A stretch of DNA of 64,000 nucleotides, taken from contig JAIWNI010000070.1 in the NCBI GenBank assembly GCA_025331435.1, positions 79,393 to 143,392 of the forward strand, written 5' to 3'. The DNA is from Choanephora cucurbitarum. Taxonomy: Eukaryota; Mucoromycota; Mucoromycetes; Mucorales; Choanephoraceae. Positions 35,194-47,537 of the stretch are shown here, piece after piece (within the stretch, counting starts at the first letter, position 1; each line of letters begins with the position of its first letter). Under the pieces are notes generated by a model. That model ran no database searches. It saw only the letters and a list, made by a program, of their open reading frames with translations, and had not been told where the DNA came from. Made by a program: the position numbers and the translations under genes.

Positions 35194-37239
35194 ACACTAT
35201 ACATAAACCATAACTTGTATATAGGGAACTGTTATTCCTTTTAATTCTGTTGAAGCATGCAACATGCAACATTTCTTTCCTCTCCCTTTTTTTTTTTGTT
35301 TCCAAAAGAAAATGTTTGCTCTGTAAATATAAGATGAAGTTTTGAATGCTTATTGTTTGAATATTGGAAGCATTTGATTTTTTATGGTCTGAAGCTCTAA
35401 GAAATTTCAGCATTTCGAGCTTGAAGAATACGTGTCCGCTTCAAGATCATCGCTTAGTAGTGCACACATTTATGTTGTCTTTCTTATTTGTCCACAATGC
35501 TTAAGATCGCCAACTTTTCTGACATAACATTTGACCATTCTGTCAAATATGAATTTACATAGCACTATAACTTAGCAAATAAGTCGCTGATTCATTTCTC
35601 TGAGTTGTCAGCTTTAGCAGCAAGAAGAGACTTAAGCTCCTTGAGGTTAGGGAATCGCTCTGAAGGATAGACTGTATTCGTGTTCATTGCGACAATAGTT
35701 TAGATTATGTAACTCGGATGAATACTTTTGACCCTTTCACTTCAAGTAAATAAATCTAGAGACGTTACTCAAAATTTGAATGTAGATCTTCCTTTATATT
35801 TTGAAAAAGCAAAACAAAGCCAAAGGACTTCTTTGTTCTGATGAACACCTATCTGTGGTTGACAATAAGAACATTCTAATTCAAGCTTTTTCAAAGGATC
35901 TTTTTAGGCTTGTGCACCGTTTTAATAGTGAGAACTAGTGTTGGAAATCACCTATTACACACTCTTGATGCTAAATGTATTTCTTGTCACAATATCTTAT
36001 ACTAGACACGATAAGTAAAAGAAAAGATCAAAAAGTATGACATAAAAGATTTCAGATTGGTCAGAGTATTGATTACTACTTCCACTGATGGCTACCAGCT
36101 TAATACCTGTTCTATGAACATGTTCCTTGTTCTCTTTTGTGCCATCGCACATGCAATGATGACGATTTTTCTCTCTTAACAAGCCAAAATTTAGTGCGCA
36201 GAACCAAGAAGAAAGGGTAAGAACAAAATGACACTATTGCATACCCAGAAAGAATTGTAGAAGGAATATTTCAGCGTCTGACCAAACAAGCAGTTGACCA
36301 TTGTTAACCACTGCCATTGTGTAGATCAATCAAGCTTGTTATAATGTATCAATCAAAGCATTCCCTTCGTCTTGTAAATCAGTATGTATCGGATTGCTTT
36401 TCATGTGGTTACTTTTGTTGTTTTCGTAGAGATGTTCTCATCATCAGGTTAAACACTCAATATTAATCATTCATGCAGAGGAGTAATTATTGACAGAAAC
36501 CAGAAACGCGTTTGATTGATCAGCTACTGTTATAAATCGATTAGTGTTCTATTTATAGACAATGAAGACTAGTTTAACTAAAGGTATATAAAGTTAAGTA
36601 GTCAGTCTGATCATACTTAACCTCTTTATTACTCTTTTTTCGGATGGACTTTGTCCGGTGATTAGAAACAATTTTATCTGTGCACAAAGTGAAACAAAAA
36701 GAGCAAAAGCTTGTATTACACGTTAGAACAATCATGCAGGCTGCTTGCTATTTACGGAATAAGATTTGGAGGGTAGAATCATCAACAACTAGCAAAATTT
36801 GGAAATAGCACAACAGTATGGGATTGTTTGTTCTAAGCATTTTATGACTAAGACGTAAATGTATACGCAACTACAAGAGTTTACTGATTTCATTTTTTAG
36901 AAGGAAAACGCTGTTGAACTTAAAATTTTGATTTTGAGCATGAATTCTTTGATCTTGTACCAGTTGTACAGAAAAGTTCTTTACACAACTTCAAAAGCTG
37001 CCACATTAGCTTCAGGTAGTGGCCGTTCTACTCCTCAATAAAAATGGCGTGAATGGTTTTTTCTTTGATATCTACGTGATGTGTCGGAAATGTAAAGAGA
37101 GACAAGGATCGACGTCATATTGATTGGTCTTTCTAATCAAATTGTCACACCCTAGTAAGAGCCAATCCTTTTATTCTCTTTTCGTCTTTTCCTCTCGCTT
37201 TTAATAATTCACGCTACACACATCATTGGTTAATAATAA
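35194..37239. other. Intergenic, 2 kb
   Basis: No supported gene. On the minus strand about 35600-35690 a 29-residue open tail, NTVYPSERFPNLKELKSLL, then A/K/D residues to a stop, reads like the end of a real protein but lacks a plausible upstream exon; it may be a fragment. Confidence 0.4.
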
Positions 37240-37976
37240 ATGACAGACACAACACAACAGCCAACGCATCACTTAATTCATCCTCAAGAAGTCTATAACC
37301 AGCCCGGATATTCGGTCAATGTACATCAACAACAACAGGTCGATCCTACTCGTCCACATCCTCTTTACCAGCCACAAGCACCACCAACTCAACCTCCTTA
37401 TTCAATGGTATTAAAAATGTTGTCTATTTGGTCTAATGTAACATCTAACACTCTCTGTTTTCTAAATTGCAGTCATCTATTCCGCATTCATCTCCTCCGC
37501 CCCCTTCTTCTTCTACTCATCATCAATTAAGCTACCGTACAGTTGAGCAACCTATTCATGCAATTTCAGTATCAGTTGCTGATCCCGCAAGTCAAATAGA
37601 CGAACCACTTTATGTCAACGCTAAGCAATATCATCGTATCTTGAAAAGAAGGGCAGCTAGAGCAAGACTAGAAGAACTGAACAAGCTATCGAAAGCCAGG
37701 AAGCCTTATCTTCATGAGAGCCGACATAAGCATGCAATGCGTCGACCTCGGGGCCCTGGAGGCCGATTTCTAAGTAAACGAAGCAATACATATCATGGCT
37801 TATCGCATTAATACATCTTTCTTATAGCTGCCAAAGAAGTAGAAGAACTAGAACGTACAGGCAAACTGCCCACGCATACATCGGACGAAGAAAATGATGG
37901 TCATTCGCATGAGGCAAATACATTCTCACATTCGGTAAATTCAAACAATGTGCAATACAACAAGCCTGTTTTTTAA
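37240..37976 (+). CDS. HAP2: CCAAT-binding factor subunit HAP2/NF-YA
   Basis: Three exons (37240-37407, 37473-37773, 37828-37976) give 205 residues. A Q/P/H-rich N-terminus resembles an activation domain. The conserved core is complete: [20 protein letters not shown] (subunit interaction with the NF-YB/NF-YC pair), then the linker [20 protein letters not shown] and [11 protein letters not shown], which contacts DNA at CCAAT. The last exon joins in phase after GRFL with [12 protein letters not shown]. The protein acts in the nucleus in the trimeric CCAAT complex, in yeasts linked to respiratory genes. Its partners are not in this window. Length is short compared with metazoan NF-YA but normal for fungal forms. 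Confidence 0.96.
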
Positions 37977-38956
37977 GAGAAGAAAGAACGGGCTGGTTAT
38001 TGTATTTTATTATACAGTTAGTTTTTTTAAGAGCATATGATGTCCAAATGATAAATGAAGAGGACTTCCATAATAAATCATAGAGAAATCATGTATTGAT
38101 TAATCATGTTCCCTTTTTTCTTAGAGAAAAAAAAGGGGAGAATGAAGTCTACACAGTAAGCCTTAACAATTGAAAGTATTAAGATTCGCATTTATGCGAC
38201 AAAGAACACTACTTTTAACTCTGACAATAAGCACATTTAGCTGAAGATAACTGTATATCACAGGTGTTGTGTAACTAACCTAAAAAACAATAGATTAGGA
38301 TAAAAGTTATCTAAGAAAGCTTTTTTTTTTTAATAAAAAGGGTAAAAGAGACCAAGTAACACAATGAAAATCCATTCAACAAAATCTGACCTTTCTTTCT
38401 TTTTTTTGGTTGTACAAAGGAAAAACATGAATTGCTATGAACGCATAGTCTCTTTGTTTGTAATTCTAAATCTATAAGTTAAGATGAAATGAAGTCGATA
38501 TGATCAGTATATAAAAAGAAGATTTTAAGTTTGGTCTCATTCATTTTGCATAAGTTGTCGAAAAGCTACTGAATATTGTTGTATTTCAAATGCTGCAGCT
38601 AATTTAGACTATGTACCTCTCTAAATGTATCACTAGAGCCCAGACCGAACAGAAAAAGTCTGATTGGATGTAGTGCAAAAAGGAAGAGAAATGTATATAT
38701 TAAGAAGGGTGCTTGAGATATCTTTTAGTGAAGAGGGGGAAATGTCTTCAGTAAAATCTAGAAAAGTTATAGAAATCAGCTCTCATTTTTTTTTCTTCTT
38801 CTAGCTCAATAACTTGATTTGTAGTTTTGTTGTTCTGAGTAAAAGAGAACCAAATAGACTTCAACCACTCGGAATCTCTTTATTAGGAATATTTGATCAG
38901 ATGCCAAGCATCTACTTTCAAACTTTCTTTTTCTTCATGATTACCGAAGAAGATGT
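37977..38956. other. Convergent intergenic region
   Basis: Lies between the HAP2 3' end and the 3' end of the next gene. AT-rich with long T-runs, no coding signal seen. Confidence 0.5.
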
Positions 38957-40199
38957 CTATACATTTTGAAACAACCGTATTTCCATTGTTACAATCTTCT
39001 TGGGATTGAGCTCAGTAGCATAATAGCATTTCATATAGAATGGCGCAACTAACACTGGTATAATTCCTCCTGCAATTCGCTTATCAAACAACTGGAAGTT
39101 ACATCCAATGCCTCTGGGATGATTGAATTGTTGAATATATTTCATGATGATCTTTTGATTTGTTTGCTGAAAAGCGCACCATTCTTGGCTATCGTCTGCT
39201 GAGGCTGGAAGTTGAAAGGCCCAAACACCTTTTTCTAGTAATGTTGGATCTATCAAATGAAGAGTGGGTCCAGAACTAGTCGAGCTATTATCTGGTGTTA
39301 GAGCAGGTGTAGGAGGTACACTACTGTTGTTTGGTTGTGAAGTTGTCAGAAAGTAATCAGGTGTGTTTTTCTTGCTAAAAAATTTAAAAAGCCAGCTTTT
39401 CTTTTTCTTGCTATGTTGCACGACCGCCACATTGTTTTCTTTTGAGGTTACTTGGTCATCGGTAGTACATGGAGGATTATCATCTAAGGCGAGTGAACTA
39501 ATGAGATTCGGAAGATCCGTAGATGGAGATTTGCTGTCAGCTTTAATATCTTCTTCCTCTAGATCAACATATTTGCTTCGCTGTACATTGATTATTGCAT
39601 TCTCAGCTGCCAGCCTTTCAAGCTCATTCATCGGTTCTCCGTCAACTTCCATACGCCAACTATCATCACCAGCATATTGAGATGATTGGGAATTATGTGC
39701 TGGCCTATTTTGATAATGAACCTCTTCCGGATAAGTGCTGTATAACTACATTAATTAAAGAAAAAAAAAGCGAGTGTATGAGTGTGAGGAGTGGATTGAA
39801 TAAAATCTGTCTAGAAAAACCTATCATGTCTTTCTATATCGAATGTGCGTAGCTTACAGGTTCACCGTTTGAATAACTTGAATTCAGGCTTTCTCCTGAC
39901 CTTGACGTATACAGCTTGCTTTTCCTTCGCTGGTGTTCTTTATGATAATAGTCATAATCCTGCTCTTCTCGGTCTCTTTGTAGTTGATAAACATAAGCTT
40001 CATATATAGCCTGTATTGCTTCAGGATCTATTGGCTGCGAACGGTAATGTGTTTGATTATACAATTGCGGTTGAAACGGAGGTGGAAGCTGTGGTCGATC
40101 CGATGCAGGTGGTAAGCGAGGAGGAAGATTCTGAAAGGATGATGGATATTGATGTTCTTGCTGATAATATGGATATCGAGCATAGGGATAATATGCCAT
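38957..40199 (-). CDS. Unrecognised protein with WWE-like C-terminal region
   Basis: Two exons (39858-40199, 38957-39745) with a 112-bp intron give 376 residues. The first part is Y/Q/P-rich (MAYYPYARYPYYQQEH; LPPRLPPASDRPQLPPPFQ) and probably disordered, followed by an acidic helix (REEQDYDYYHKEHQRRKSK). The middle has a basic patch (KKKKSWLFKFFSKKN) and an S/T/P stretch. The last 90 residues look folded: KGVWAFQLPASADDSQEWCAF then QQTNQKIIMKYI, with W-x-F ... W-x-x-F-x-x-x-N-Q-x-x-I spacing like a WWE domain. WWE domains bind ADP-ribose-type ligands in ubiquitin and PARP enzymes, but no such catalytic domain is present. I do not assign a function. Confidence 0.65.
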
Positions 40200-40975
40200 G
40201 ACTATATCACAGATAAAGAAAAAGCTAAAATAAAAGAAAAAGAGAAAACGAAGAAAGTATATTTTACGCATTTAGGAGGTTCTCTTTTTTTGTATAGTTA
40301 CAAATTGTTTGTGCAGTGCTTACGGTCCTAATTGGCGGAATTCAAAAATCATTTGGCGGTTTTCAAAAAACCAATTGGTAAAATCAAAATGTTGTCGAAG
40401 GCTGAAAATGTGGTTAATGCTCTCAGAACCACGCTTTGTTGTTTAGGGAAACACTACGTACCTTAATACAACCCGCTTTCTTTGTGCACTGTAGATTTGT
40501 TTACTCCCTAAGAGCACTCCATTTTTTATGATAATCATCCTCCTGTCTCCCTACCCCCATTTTTCAGAAATCTACTCTGTACTATATTGTATAGACTCAT
40601 CTCCAGAAGATTAAAGAAGGTTTCGAGATCTATGAAGCACCTTTTTTTCTATCAGGGTTTTATGTGCTTGAATAAAAAAAAAGTGGGGCGTCTGAAGTGA
40701 GTGAACGTAGTGTTTGACGTTTCAAAAAATCAAAGTAATATAACACAATTGAAGTAAATACTTGAAGAAAAAAAAAGAAATTCTTCGCTTCTTGTCCTTT
40801 ACGGAAGTAAAACAGGTATGGGAGTATACTTCAGCAATGGGCACTTGGGCTTGTCTGCAGCCATTGCTAGCTTGACTGACAAATTGAGAAGACGTTTCTG
40901 TATTTTGGAAATAAAAAGCTAAGTCAAGTGCTTCAAAAAAAAAAAAGGACACATCTACCTTCCAGGCAACCATAC
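40200..40975. other. Intergenic with tandem TTGGCGG boxes
   Basis: Upstream of the WWE-like gene, between about 40329 and 40375, are two TTGGCGG boxes in the same direction followed by TTCAAAAA, and a CCAATTGG. No gene is supported; the minus-strand frame at 40722-40988 belongs to low-complexity DNA next to the relic. Confidence 0.4.
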
Positions 40976-40979
40976 TAAG

Positions 40980-42924
40980 TATGGCCATAGTAAAGTCGTT
41001 ATCAAGGGCCAGAGGTTTGCTTGGTATGATTAAGTAGTTTGCTTTTTGAGCTAGAGATATATGTGGAAAGTTTCTCCCCGAAATTTAAACGCAATTGATA
41101 GCCATTCTACAAGAAATAGACTTGAATGAATCAGGATGTCGTAGTATGCTTGGGAGGGAAAAGAAATGCCATACGAGCCTAAAGTCGTGTCAGAATAATA
41201 GCTACGGAAATGGTACAGTACCTTACCTTCCCAGTTAAATGATATAATTTTGTCATCAATGCTCATCTTTTTCATTTCAAGCTTGATTATCTGATTCAAG
41301 CGAAGATTCTTTGAGCGCTGGTAAAGTGCCATGCTGTTGTTGTGGCTCGGCTTAAACTCGCAATATGAAAGCTCAAGGCCGTCTTTATTCTGAATCATCA
41401 TGTCTATTTTTCTTCCTCCTGATTGCTTTGCATACTCGGACGAAAGAGAAACGGCACCAGACAAGCTAAAGTGGCTATTGTCACCACCGGAATAGTTCTA
41501 CTCATTCAGAGTACCTGTCTCCTTGATGTTTTCAGCTGCTGTTTCACCACTATTATCAAATGGTTCTATCAGTATCTAACATGCACTATATATTCTATGT
41601 ATACAAACATCTTCGTATTCAGGTCTGTGCCTTCCAAAAAGAACACAACAAACCCATTTACTCGTGCTATAATCTCAGTCTCGGACTTCTTGCCTGTCTT
41701 TTCCCACATGTGCACTGCCTCAATCCTAAAAGAACTATTTCAGAACAATATTCAAATTAATACGCATGATCTTACCATCTGTCAAACACCTGAAGTACTT
41801 GGTACTCATTGCTTGTCTTCTTTTTTTTTTCTTGATGAATTCTAACCTCCTCAAAAGCACAAGGGAGAGCGCATCATCTTAGTCTTCCTGATATTTCTAC
41901 AGTCATCCCCCGATTTAGGGAACAGTCTTGGTTCCCTCGACACCGTTCCCTAAATCAAAATCGTTCCCTACTTCTCATAGCAATAGCAGGGATTTTTAGC
42001 GTTAAACGAACTTCGGTTCCCTCAAGACCGTTCCCTAAATCAAAATCGTTCCTTATATTTCGTTCCCTAAATCGGGGGATGACTGTATATCAGTAAGTAT
42101 GTCAGTAATCATATCGGTACGCATATCAGTATATATATTCAGGCTTTATCAGAATTCACCTTGATTATCTCACTGCAAAGGTCTTGTACTGCTTTTCTTT
42201 CGTCAGAATTCAACCCCAAAGTGATATCAACAACACTGCCAGCCAGAATGCGTTCACGAAAACTTTTGTCCCGGATATACTTCTTGTATACTGCCATGTT
42301 TTCCTCGTCTAAATCAACAATATACGAAAGAGACAGCCTTGAAGGGATTGTCAGTATTATTCTAGTTAAGCTATACTGCCACTTAGTTGAGCACATTCTT
42401 TTCATTGTGCGTTAACTGGTTGAAGTTTTGCAGCAGCTGCAAGCTCATCTTGTCCAACAATGTCTTTTCATTGCTTGTCTTCATATCCTTCAAGTGATCA
42501 AATATGTCTTGATCTTGCGCAGCAAAATCTCCAACGGCCAGCTCTTCAGATTATAAACTATACGTTTAGTTGCTGTCTTGCTCGAAATAAATATAAACAC
42601 TTACAACAGAGTGAAAGTATTGAAACAACAGCTCTCGAGTACGGCTGGGGTAGTCTAATTTTATGCTGGATCAATTTTTTGGATTATGAATTCTCTAATC
42701 TTAACGATACATACTGCATTGTACAGAAAAAAAGTTTCCCAGTCTTCAGCAGAAACTTCATGGGTCTTGATGCTTTCTTTGTTAAAGGCTTCTTTATATG
42801 CCTTTCTGTACATTTTTGTCAAACCAGAACGCATGCTTCTTACATTGCTGTAATCACGGTGCTGTAAGTGATGCATATGCTGAAAAAGAACGTCTTGAAG
42901 ACTGTTGGAAGGGCTGTTGCTCAA
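40980..42924 (-). pseudogene. Decayed copy 2 of the PD-(D/E)XK-like family, split by a MITE
   Basis: Read on the minus strand, coding pieces appear in order: 42661-42924, 42410-42530 (FDHLKDMKTSNEKTLL, KMSLQLLQNF), 42139-42400 (LSYIVDLDEENMAVYKKYI), then after the MITE 41464-41820 (fragments) and 41051-41464. The last piece holds GRKIDMMIQNKDGLELSYCEFKP, with D and E-x-K spaced as in PD-(D/E)XK nucleases, and QRSKNLRLNQII; it ends in a hydrophobic region. Stops and shifts separate pieces and a 186-bp MITE lies between two of them. It is the paralogue of the relic at 3.1-4.3 kb. Function is unknown. Confidence 0.55.
41900..42085. mobile_element. 186-bp MITE with TA target duplication
   Basis: Terminal inverted repeats of at least 24 bp (starting CAGTCATCCCCCGATTTAGG and continuing GAAC) face each other at 41900-41923 and 42062-42085, flanked on both sides by TA. 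The interior repeats the GTTCCCTAAATC(AAAATCGTTCC) unit in direct copies. TA duplication and a CAGT start fit a pogo/Tc1-mariner-type non-autonomous element. It encodes nothing. It interrupts the PD-(D/E)XK-like relic. Confidence 0.9.
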
Positions 42925-43089
42925 GAGCGCGTTTATATCTAATTAATTGTGTCAGCCAACAATTTAAACATCAACAAATTGCTTGCTTACCATGCTTTAT
43001 GTTTGCTTTATGTTGAAGATTAATACTAAAAAACACGAGCACATTACAAACTGCACCTTCATTGCAGTAACAAAATTAACCAGAGCGAA

Positions 43090-43625
43090 GCGGAAGTGCT
43101 AATTTTATTGACCTTCATTATGGTACGGTACGCTGCACTTTGTAAAATGCTCGTAAAAAAATATTTGATTTTCAAGTAGTAAAGGAACAACGTTTTCTGA
43201 TCGGCCGTATAAGATGTGTAGTTCCTAACATTGCCAGCTTTGTCAGCAATAGCTCTATTTACTTTTTTGACGACAAGTGGTATTCTGCTCTCTAAGTTTT
43301 CGTCTTCGATGGGAACAGGTTGAAAATCATCTATTCACTTAGATTAGTCAAGTTTCCAAGATTGAATTCCTCTCCTTCTTCAATAACGTAGCCCATGACC
43401 TTTGCACTGTCTTCCGTAGTCATTCCGCCCTGAACGTCCTCAATAAAAAATCTTTGCGTGTTGCTTGTTTGAAAATATTTAAAGTAAAAGAGAATGTGGA
43501 AGTCTACCATTTGGTTTTGACAATACGCTATTTGGAATTTCTTTATGCGCTCATTGATATATTGAAAACCGCTGATGGGATATTTTTTGCGCTTATGAAA
43601 TCGGTCATTTGGGACTGTAAGCACT
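43090..43625 (-). pseudogene. DNA-transposase-like relic, interrupted by a LINE
   Basis: Minus-strand open pieces read RFFIEDVQGGMTTEDSAKVM (43390-43450), then in another frame PIEDENLESRIPLVVKKVNR and NVRNYTSYTADQKTLFLYYL (43170-43310). A short Y-T-x-Y-T-x-x-Q/K-x-x-F-x-Y-L segment like this precedes helix-turn-helix domains in Tc1/mariner-type transposases of mucoralean fungi. No DDE domain is visible. The upstream side continues across the LINE at 46400-46440. It is too short and broken to identify with certainty. Confidence 0.35.
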
Positions 43626-43639
43626 GTATTCTTCAGCAA

Positions 43640-46385
43640 TCCTCCACAACGGGTCATGTGGCGCCTGAACAGATTAAAGAAGGACTCTTGTCTTACTAAG
43701 TACGAGGATACTTTCCACCTTCTAGCCGATAACCCATTGTTCACCTCTCCTCCAGCGCTATCCGACCCAGTTGGTGCCTCAGCCTATATTGAGAAGTTCA
43801 ATGATCAACTCTGTGACTCCATATACACCTCCTTAGACCAGTCTTGTGGTAGGGCACCCCTAGAACGTCAGGATTTTATGAAGGACTTCTGAACCGATGA
43901 CATGAATAGGGTCTTTGACCTAAAGGAACACTATTACCAGAAATGGCGCAAAGCCAGTGGCCTCAACTGCCACCGATTCTGGCTATTATACCAACAGACT
44001 AGGGCTCAATTACGTAGACTGATCCACCAACGCAAGCGAGCACTATGGCGCCAATTTTGCAACAACCTCTCGCAAGGATCGTATGTAAAATCTATTTCCA
44101 AATTCTCCAAGATCTATAAACGATGTGCTCTGAAACCCTCCTTCAGTGCTCCTGGAGGACCTCAACAAGCGGCTGATCAAATGGCCAATCACCTCCAGTC
44201 TACATATTCTGGCAGACTCCTTTCATCCTTGCCTACCATGACAGCCCCCCAGATTAACGCTTCTCTCCCTTTTCCGCTTGATCAGTGCTCCATTACGCTT
44301 GACCTCATCGAGGATACCATCCACTCCCTTCCTCCTCGTAAGGCGCCGGGTGTTGACCACCTCAAGAAGGAAATGTTGCTCCCAATCCTAGATGACCTTC
44401 TTCCCCTGCTCTACACCCTTTTCCGGCTCTGTTGGGCTTGGTCATACACTCCGACTCGCTGGCGTGTTGCTCAAGTAGTACCCATATACAAAAAGGATGA
44501 TCCCTTAGACCCAAGTAACTACCGACCAATTAGCCTCACTTCGGTGCTCCGGAAAACTTTGGAACTCTGTCTTTATCCTACACATGTCTCCCACTCGCCT
44601 CAACTGGATATTGCACAAGGGGGTTTCCGCCGTTCAAGGGGTTCTTTAGACCAGGCCCTATGTCTTGCAGAAATATGTACGATCCTTCGCAAATATCACC
44701 AAACATCCCCAGCACTGGCCTTCCTAGATATCAAATCAGCCTACGACACAGTCGACCGTCAAATCATTTGGAGCAGACTAACGGGCATCATGCCTCCCCC
44801 TCTACTTTATCTCCTCCGAAACATGTTTGACGAGGTGCACATGGAGGTTATCCTCAACAATGTCACATCCTCTCGCTTTTCTCCAGTCACAGGTGTTCTC
44901 CAAGGCTCTACTCTCTCTCCGTTCCTTTACTCGATCTACATCAACGACCTCCCTTCACTTCTTCGTTCACAGCACCTTTCGGATACCCTCTCGCCTGTTG
45001 AAACTGCTCCTCTCCTTAATTGTCTCCTTTATGCTGATGATGTAGTCCTTATTGCTGATCGTGACCAAATGCCTTCCCTTTTGCAACTCTGTGAACGCCA
45101 CAGCCGTCAAGTAGGTTACCGTTGGAATCCCAGTAAGTGCGTTATACTCGATCCCCATTCCCCCTCCCCTTCATATACGCTTTATGATTCTGCCATTCCT
45201 TCACAATCTTCCTTCTCTTATCTAGGCGTCCCTTTTTCACCAGGAGGATATATCAGTGCGCTGGAAGTTGCATCTCATAATACTACGAAGGCCTTAAGTA
45301 CCCTGAATCAACTTGCGTCCATTGGAATGAATCCCAGAGGCTTTAGTCTACTGCTTTCCATTCGGTTTTATGCTCAAATAGTTCGCTCTCAACTGGAATA
45401 TGGACTCGCTATCAACCCTCTCACCAAATACGTAACCGACCAACTGGAGCAAGCGCAGAACCAATGCATTCGTCGCATCTTCGGCGGCTCTAAAACTTCT
45501 TCAATACAGGTAATGCTGCATCTAGCTAAGCTGCCCTCCATGAAGGATAGAACGCATTTCCTACAGGCTCAGTTCCTCTTACGCTCCTTACATCTTCCGT
45601 CCGATACACTCCTTTGCCGTCTACTTTCTCATGTCCGTGCTTCCTCCAGCAGCTCAACGTGGTACCGTCTCTCCAAGTCTCCGCTCTGGCCCAAATGTCA
45701 ACCCAACATCGACTCGATCAACTGTCGGGATCTCTATCGAATCTTTCTGCAAGCGCGCAATGAGGATCTTCAGAGCCGTCAGTCCTCGCATAGACACACC
45801 CTTCTCTCGCACTGTCGAAAAAAGATCAGCATAGATCCCATCCTTTGGCTACCCATGACTCATGGTGAACGCAGTTGCTGTATTCGCTGGCGCCTTCGTT
45901 GGCTACCGTCTGGTCACTCCACCCTCTGTCCACGACACTCCCAACGCTCTCTCACAAAAGCTCACGCGTTTCAATGCCTGCAGATGCACCGCCGCTTGGC
46001 GATACCAGAACCAACTGCTGACCCCCTTTCTTTCCTTATAAACATACTTCCTGTTCGTCGCCCACGCTCTTTTGAAGCTGTCATTGCCTGGTCTCTCCGC
46101 TGGCCTGCAATTTGCCAGATCCTTTATGAACTTGACTATCTTCAGCACTCTAAGACCCCTCCTCCTCCGCCCGATTACTTAGGGCAGAGACTCTTAGCTT
46201 GGTTCCCCTCTCCCTCTTCTGACGATGTTATGACATCTAGTCCTCTCATATAGCCATTCATTTTCACCTTCTATCCCAGAAGGGTTTTTTGACTCTCCAT
46301 CACCTCGATCTGTCCTGGGCAATTTTGTCTAAATAGATTGTGTGCCCATTTGGGAATTTTTGTAAATAAAATTTTATGTTTAATC
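43640..46385 (+). mobile_element. 5'-truncated LINE with perfect 14-bp target duplication
   Basis: The insertion is bounded by two identical copies of GTATTCTTCAGCAA (43626-43639 and 46386-46399). It begins within coding sequence of the second ORF (no endonuclease domain left) and ends in a non-coding 3' tail after 46253, TAAATAAAATTTTATG and a few more bases, with no poly-A. It is GC-richer than the surrounding DNA. 5' truncation and variable-length duplication are what target-primed reverse transcription produces. Confidence 0.92.
43656..46253 (+). pseudogene. LINE ORF2 fragment: reverse transcriptase, zinc knuckle, one nonsense codon
   Basis: A single reading frame runs from 43656 through a TGA at 43890-43892 to 46253. 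After that stop the open part is 783 residues from the ATG at 43902. RT landmarks: SNYRPISLTSV (about residue 205), FLDIKSAYDTVDR (275), GVLQGSTLSPFLYSIYINDL, and the catalytic YADDVVLIADR (377). A C-terminal cysteine-rich segment, CCIRWRLRWLPSGHSTLC (near residue 658), fits a CCHC-type knuckle found in many LINE ORF2 proteins. The endonuclease is missing through truncation, so the copy cannot move by itself. The TGA sits in an F-x-T-D-D-M context where tryptophan is likely ancestral, suggesting a young single mutation. Clade is not assigned. Confidence 0.9.
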
Positions 46386-46399
46386 GTATTCTTCAGCAA

Positions 46400-47537
46400 C
46401 AAAGAAAGTATTAAGACTTGTTTTACATCAGGTAATAATTGACCCAATTCTATTTGTCCATCAAGAGCTTATTGTCAAGACGTTTTTTGTAGAAACGGAA
46501 TACCTTTGTTCCATCTGTTGATCAAAACCAAATAAGCTAAAAGTTGATTCTTCGTTTATTTACACAACCCTCTGACTATTAAAAAAACCTTATGCACTCT
46601 TTCTCTTCAATACACATGATTTGTTAAATGCATCTTTGGACACTTTAAAGCTAATGTAAAAATGCAAACTATTTACAAAGCTTAACATGCAAATTTCCAT
46701 TCTCAAGATACACCAGCCTTATGCCCACACATCACACAAGTAATAAAGGCGACAAACAGTTGTCTTTCTTTTAGAGAACAATAAGAATTGTGCTTTAAAG
46801 TCTGATTTTTCTCTCTTTTAAATAATGATGCCTCTACTTTATTTTGCAACGATGGCAGGGCTGCCTTTACAGCCTGTTTATAAAGCATGTCTCTTTTTTT
46901 TCTTATAATTAAACAAACTTAAGTGCATTTTAAACAGCTTATGAATTTCGAGAATTATAACGCATTACAATGGCTTACTATATCACCTAATTGTCTTTAA
47001 AGGTCTCCTCAACCGTCTTGATCACAGAGCCTTATTGTCTTCTTTTGGCTAATGAAACAAGAAAAACTTTTAATCTTTATAGTTCCTGGTACACAATGAC
47101 TCCAAAAAGCATTTTGTAGCAACAATTAGGTCATCTTTTTACAAAGACATTGTTGAAGGAATGTGGTCGACTGGTAAAATCCGTACACCAAAAGATTCCT
47201 TTTCGATTACCACAGGCATCTTACATAAATCTTTTTTTATTTGCTTGGAGAATCAAGGTAACAGATATTGAAGAGACGCAATGAGCATTACTTCAAATGT
47301 GTCGAATAATTGATCTTTTACACAAGCACAAACAATGCAAATTTAGAATAGGGCATTTAACAATCTAACGGGTAAGCAGTTTATATCCTATCAAATGCAA
47401 GTTGGCATACAAAATCCTCACAGTGTACTAGTTCAATCGATAAATATGCATATACAGACAACATTTCTTGTCTTATCTCTAAAAAAACTGTCTAACCATT
47501 TATTTTCTATAATCAATTACCAATACTTTTTTTACTT
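46400..47537. other. Intergenic, AT-rich
   Basis: The first 50 bp continue the transposase-like relic on the minus strand. The remainder shows no gene. Confidence 0.45.
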
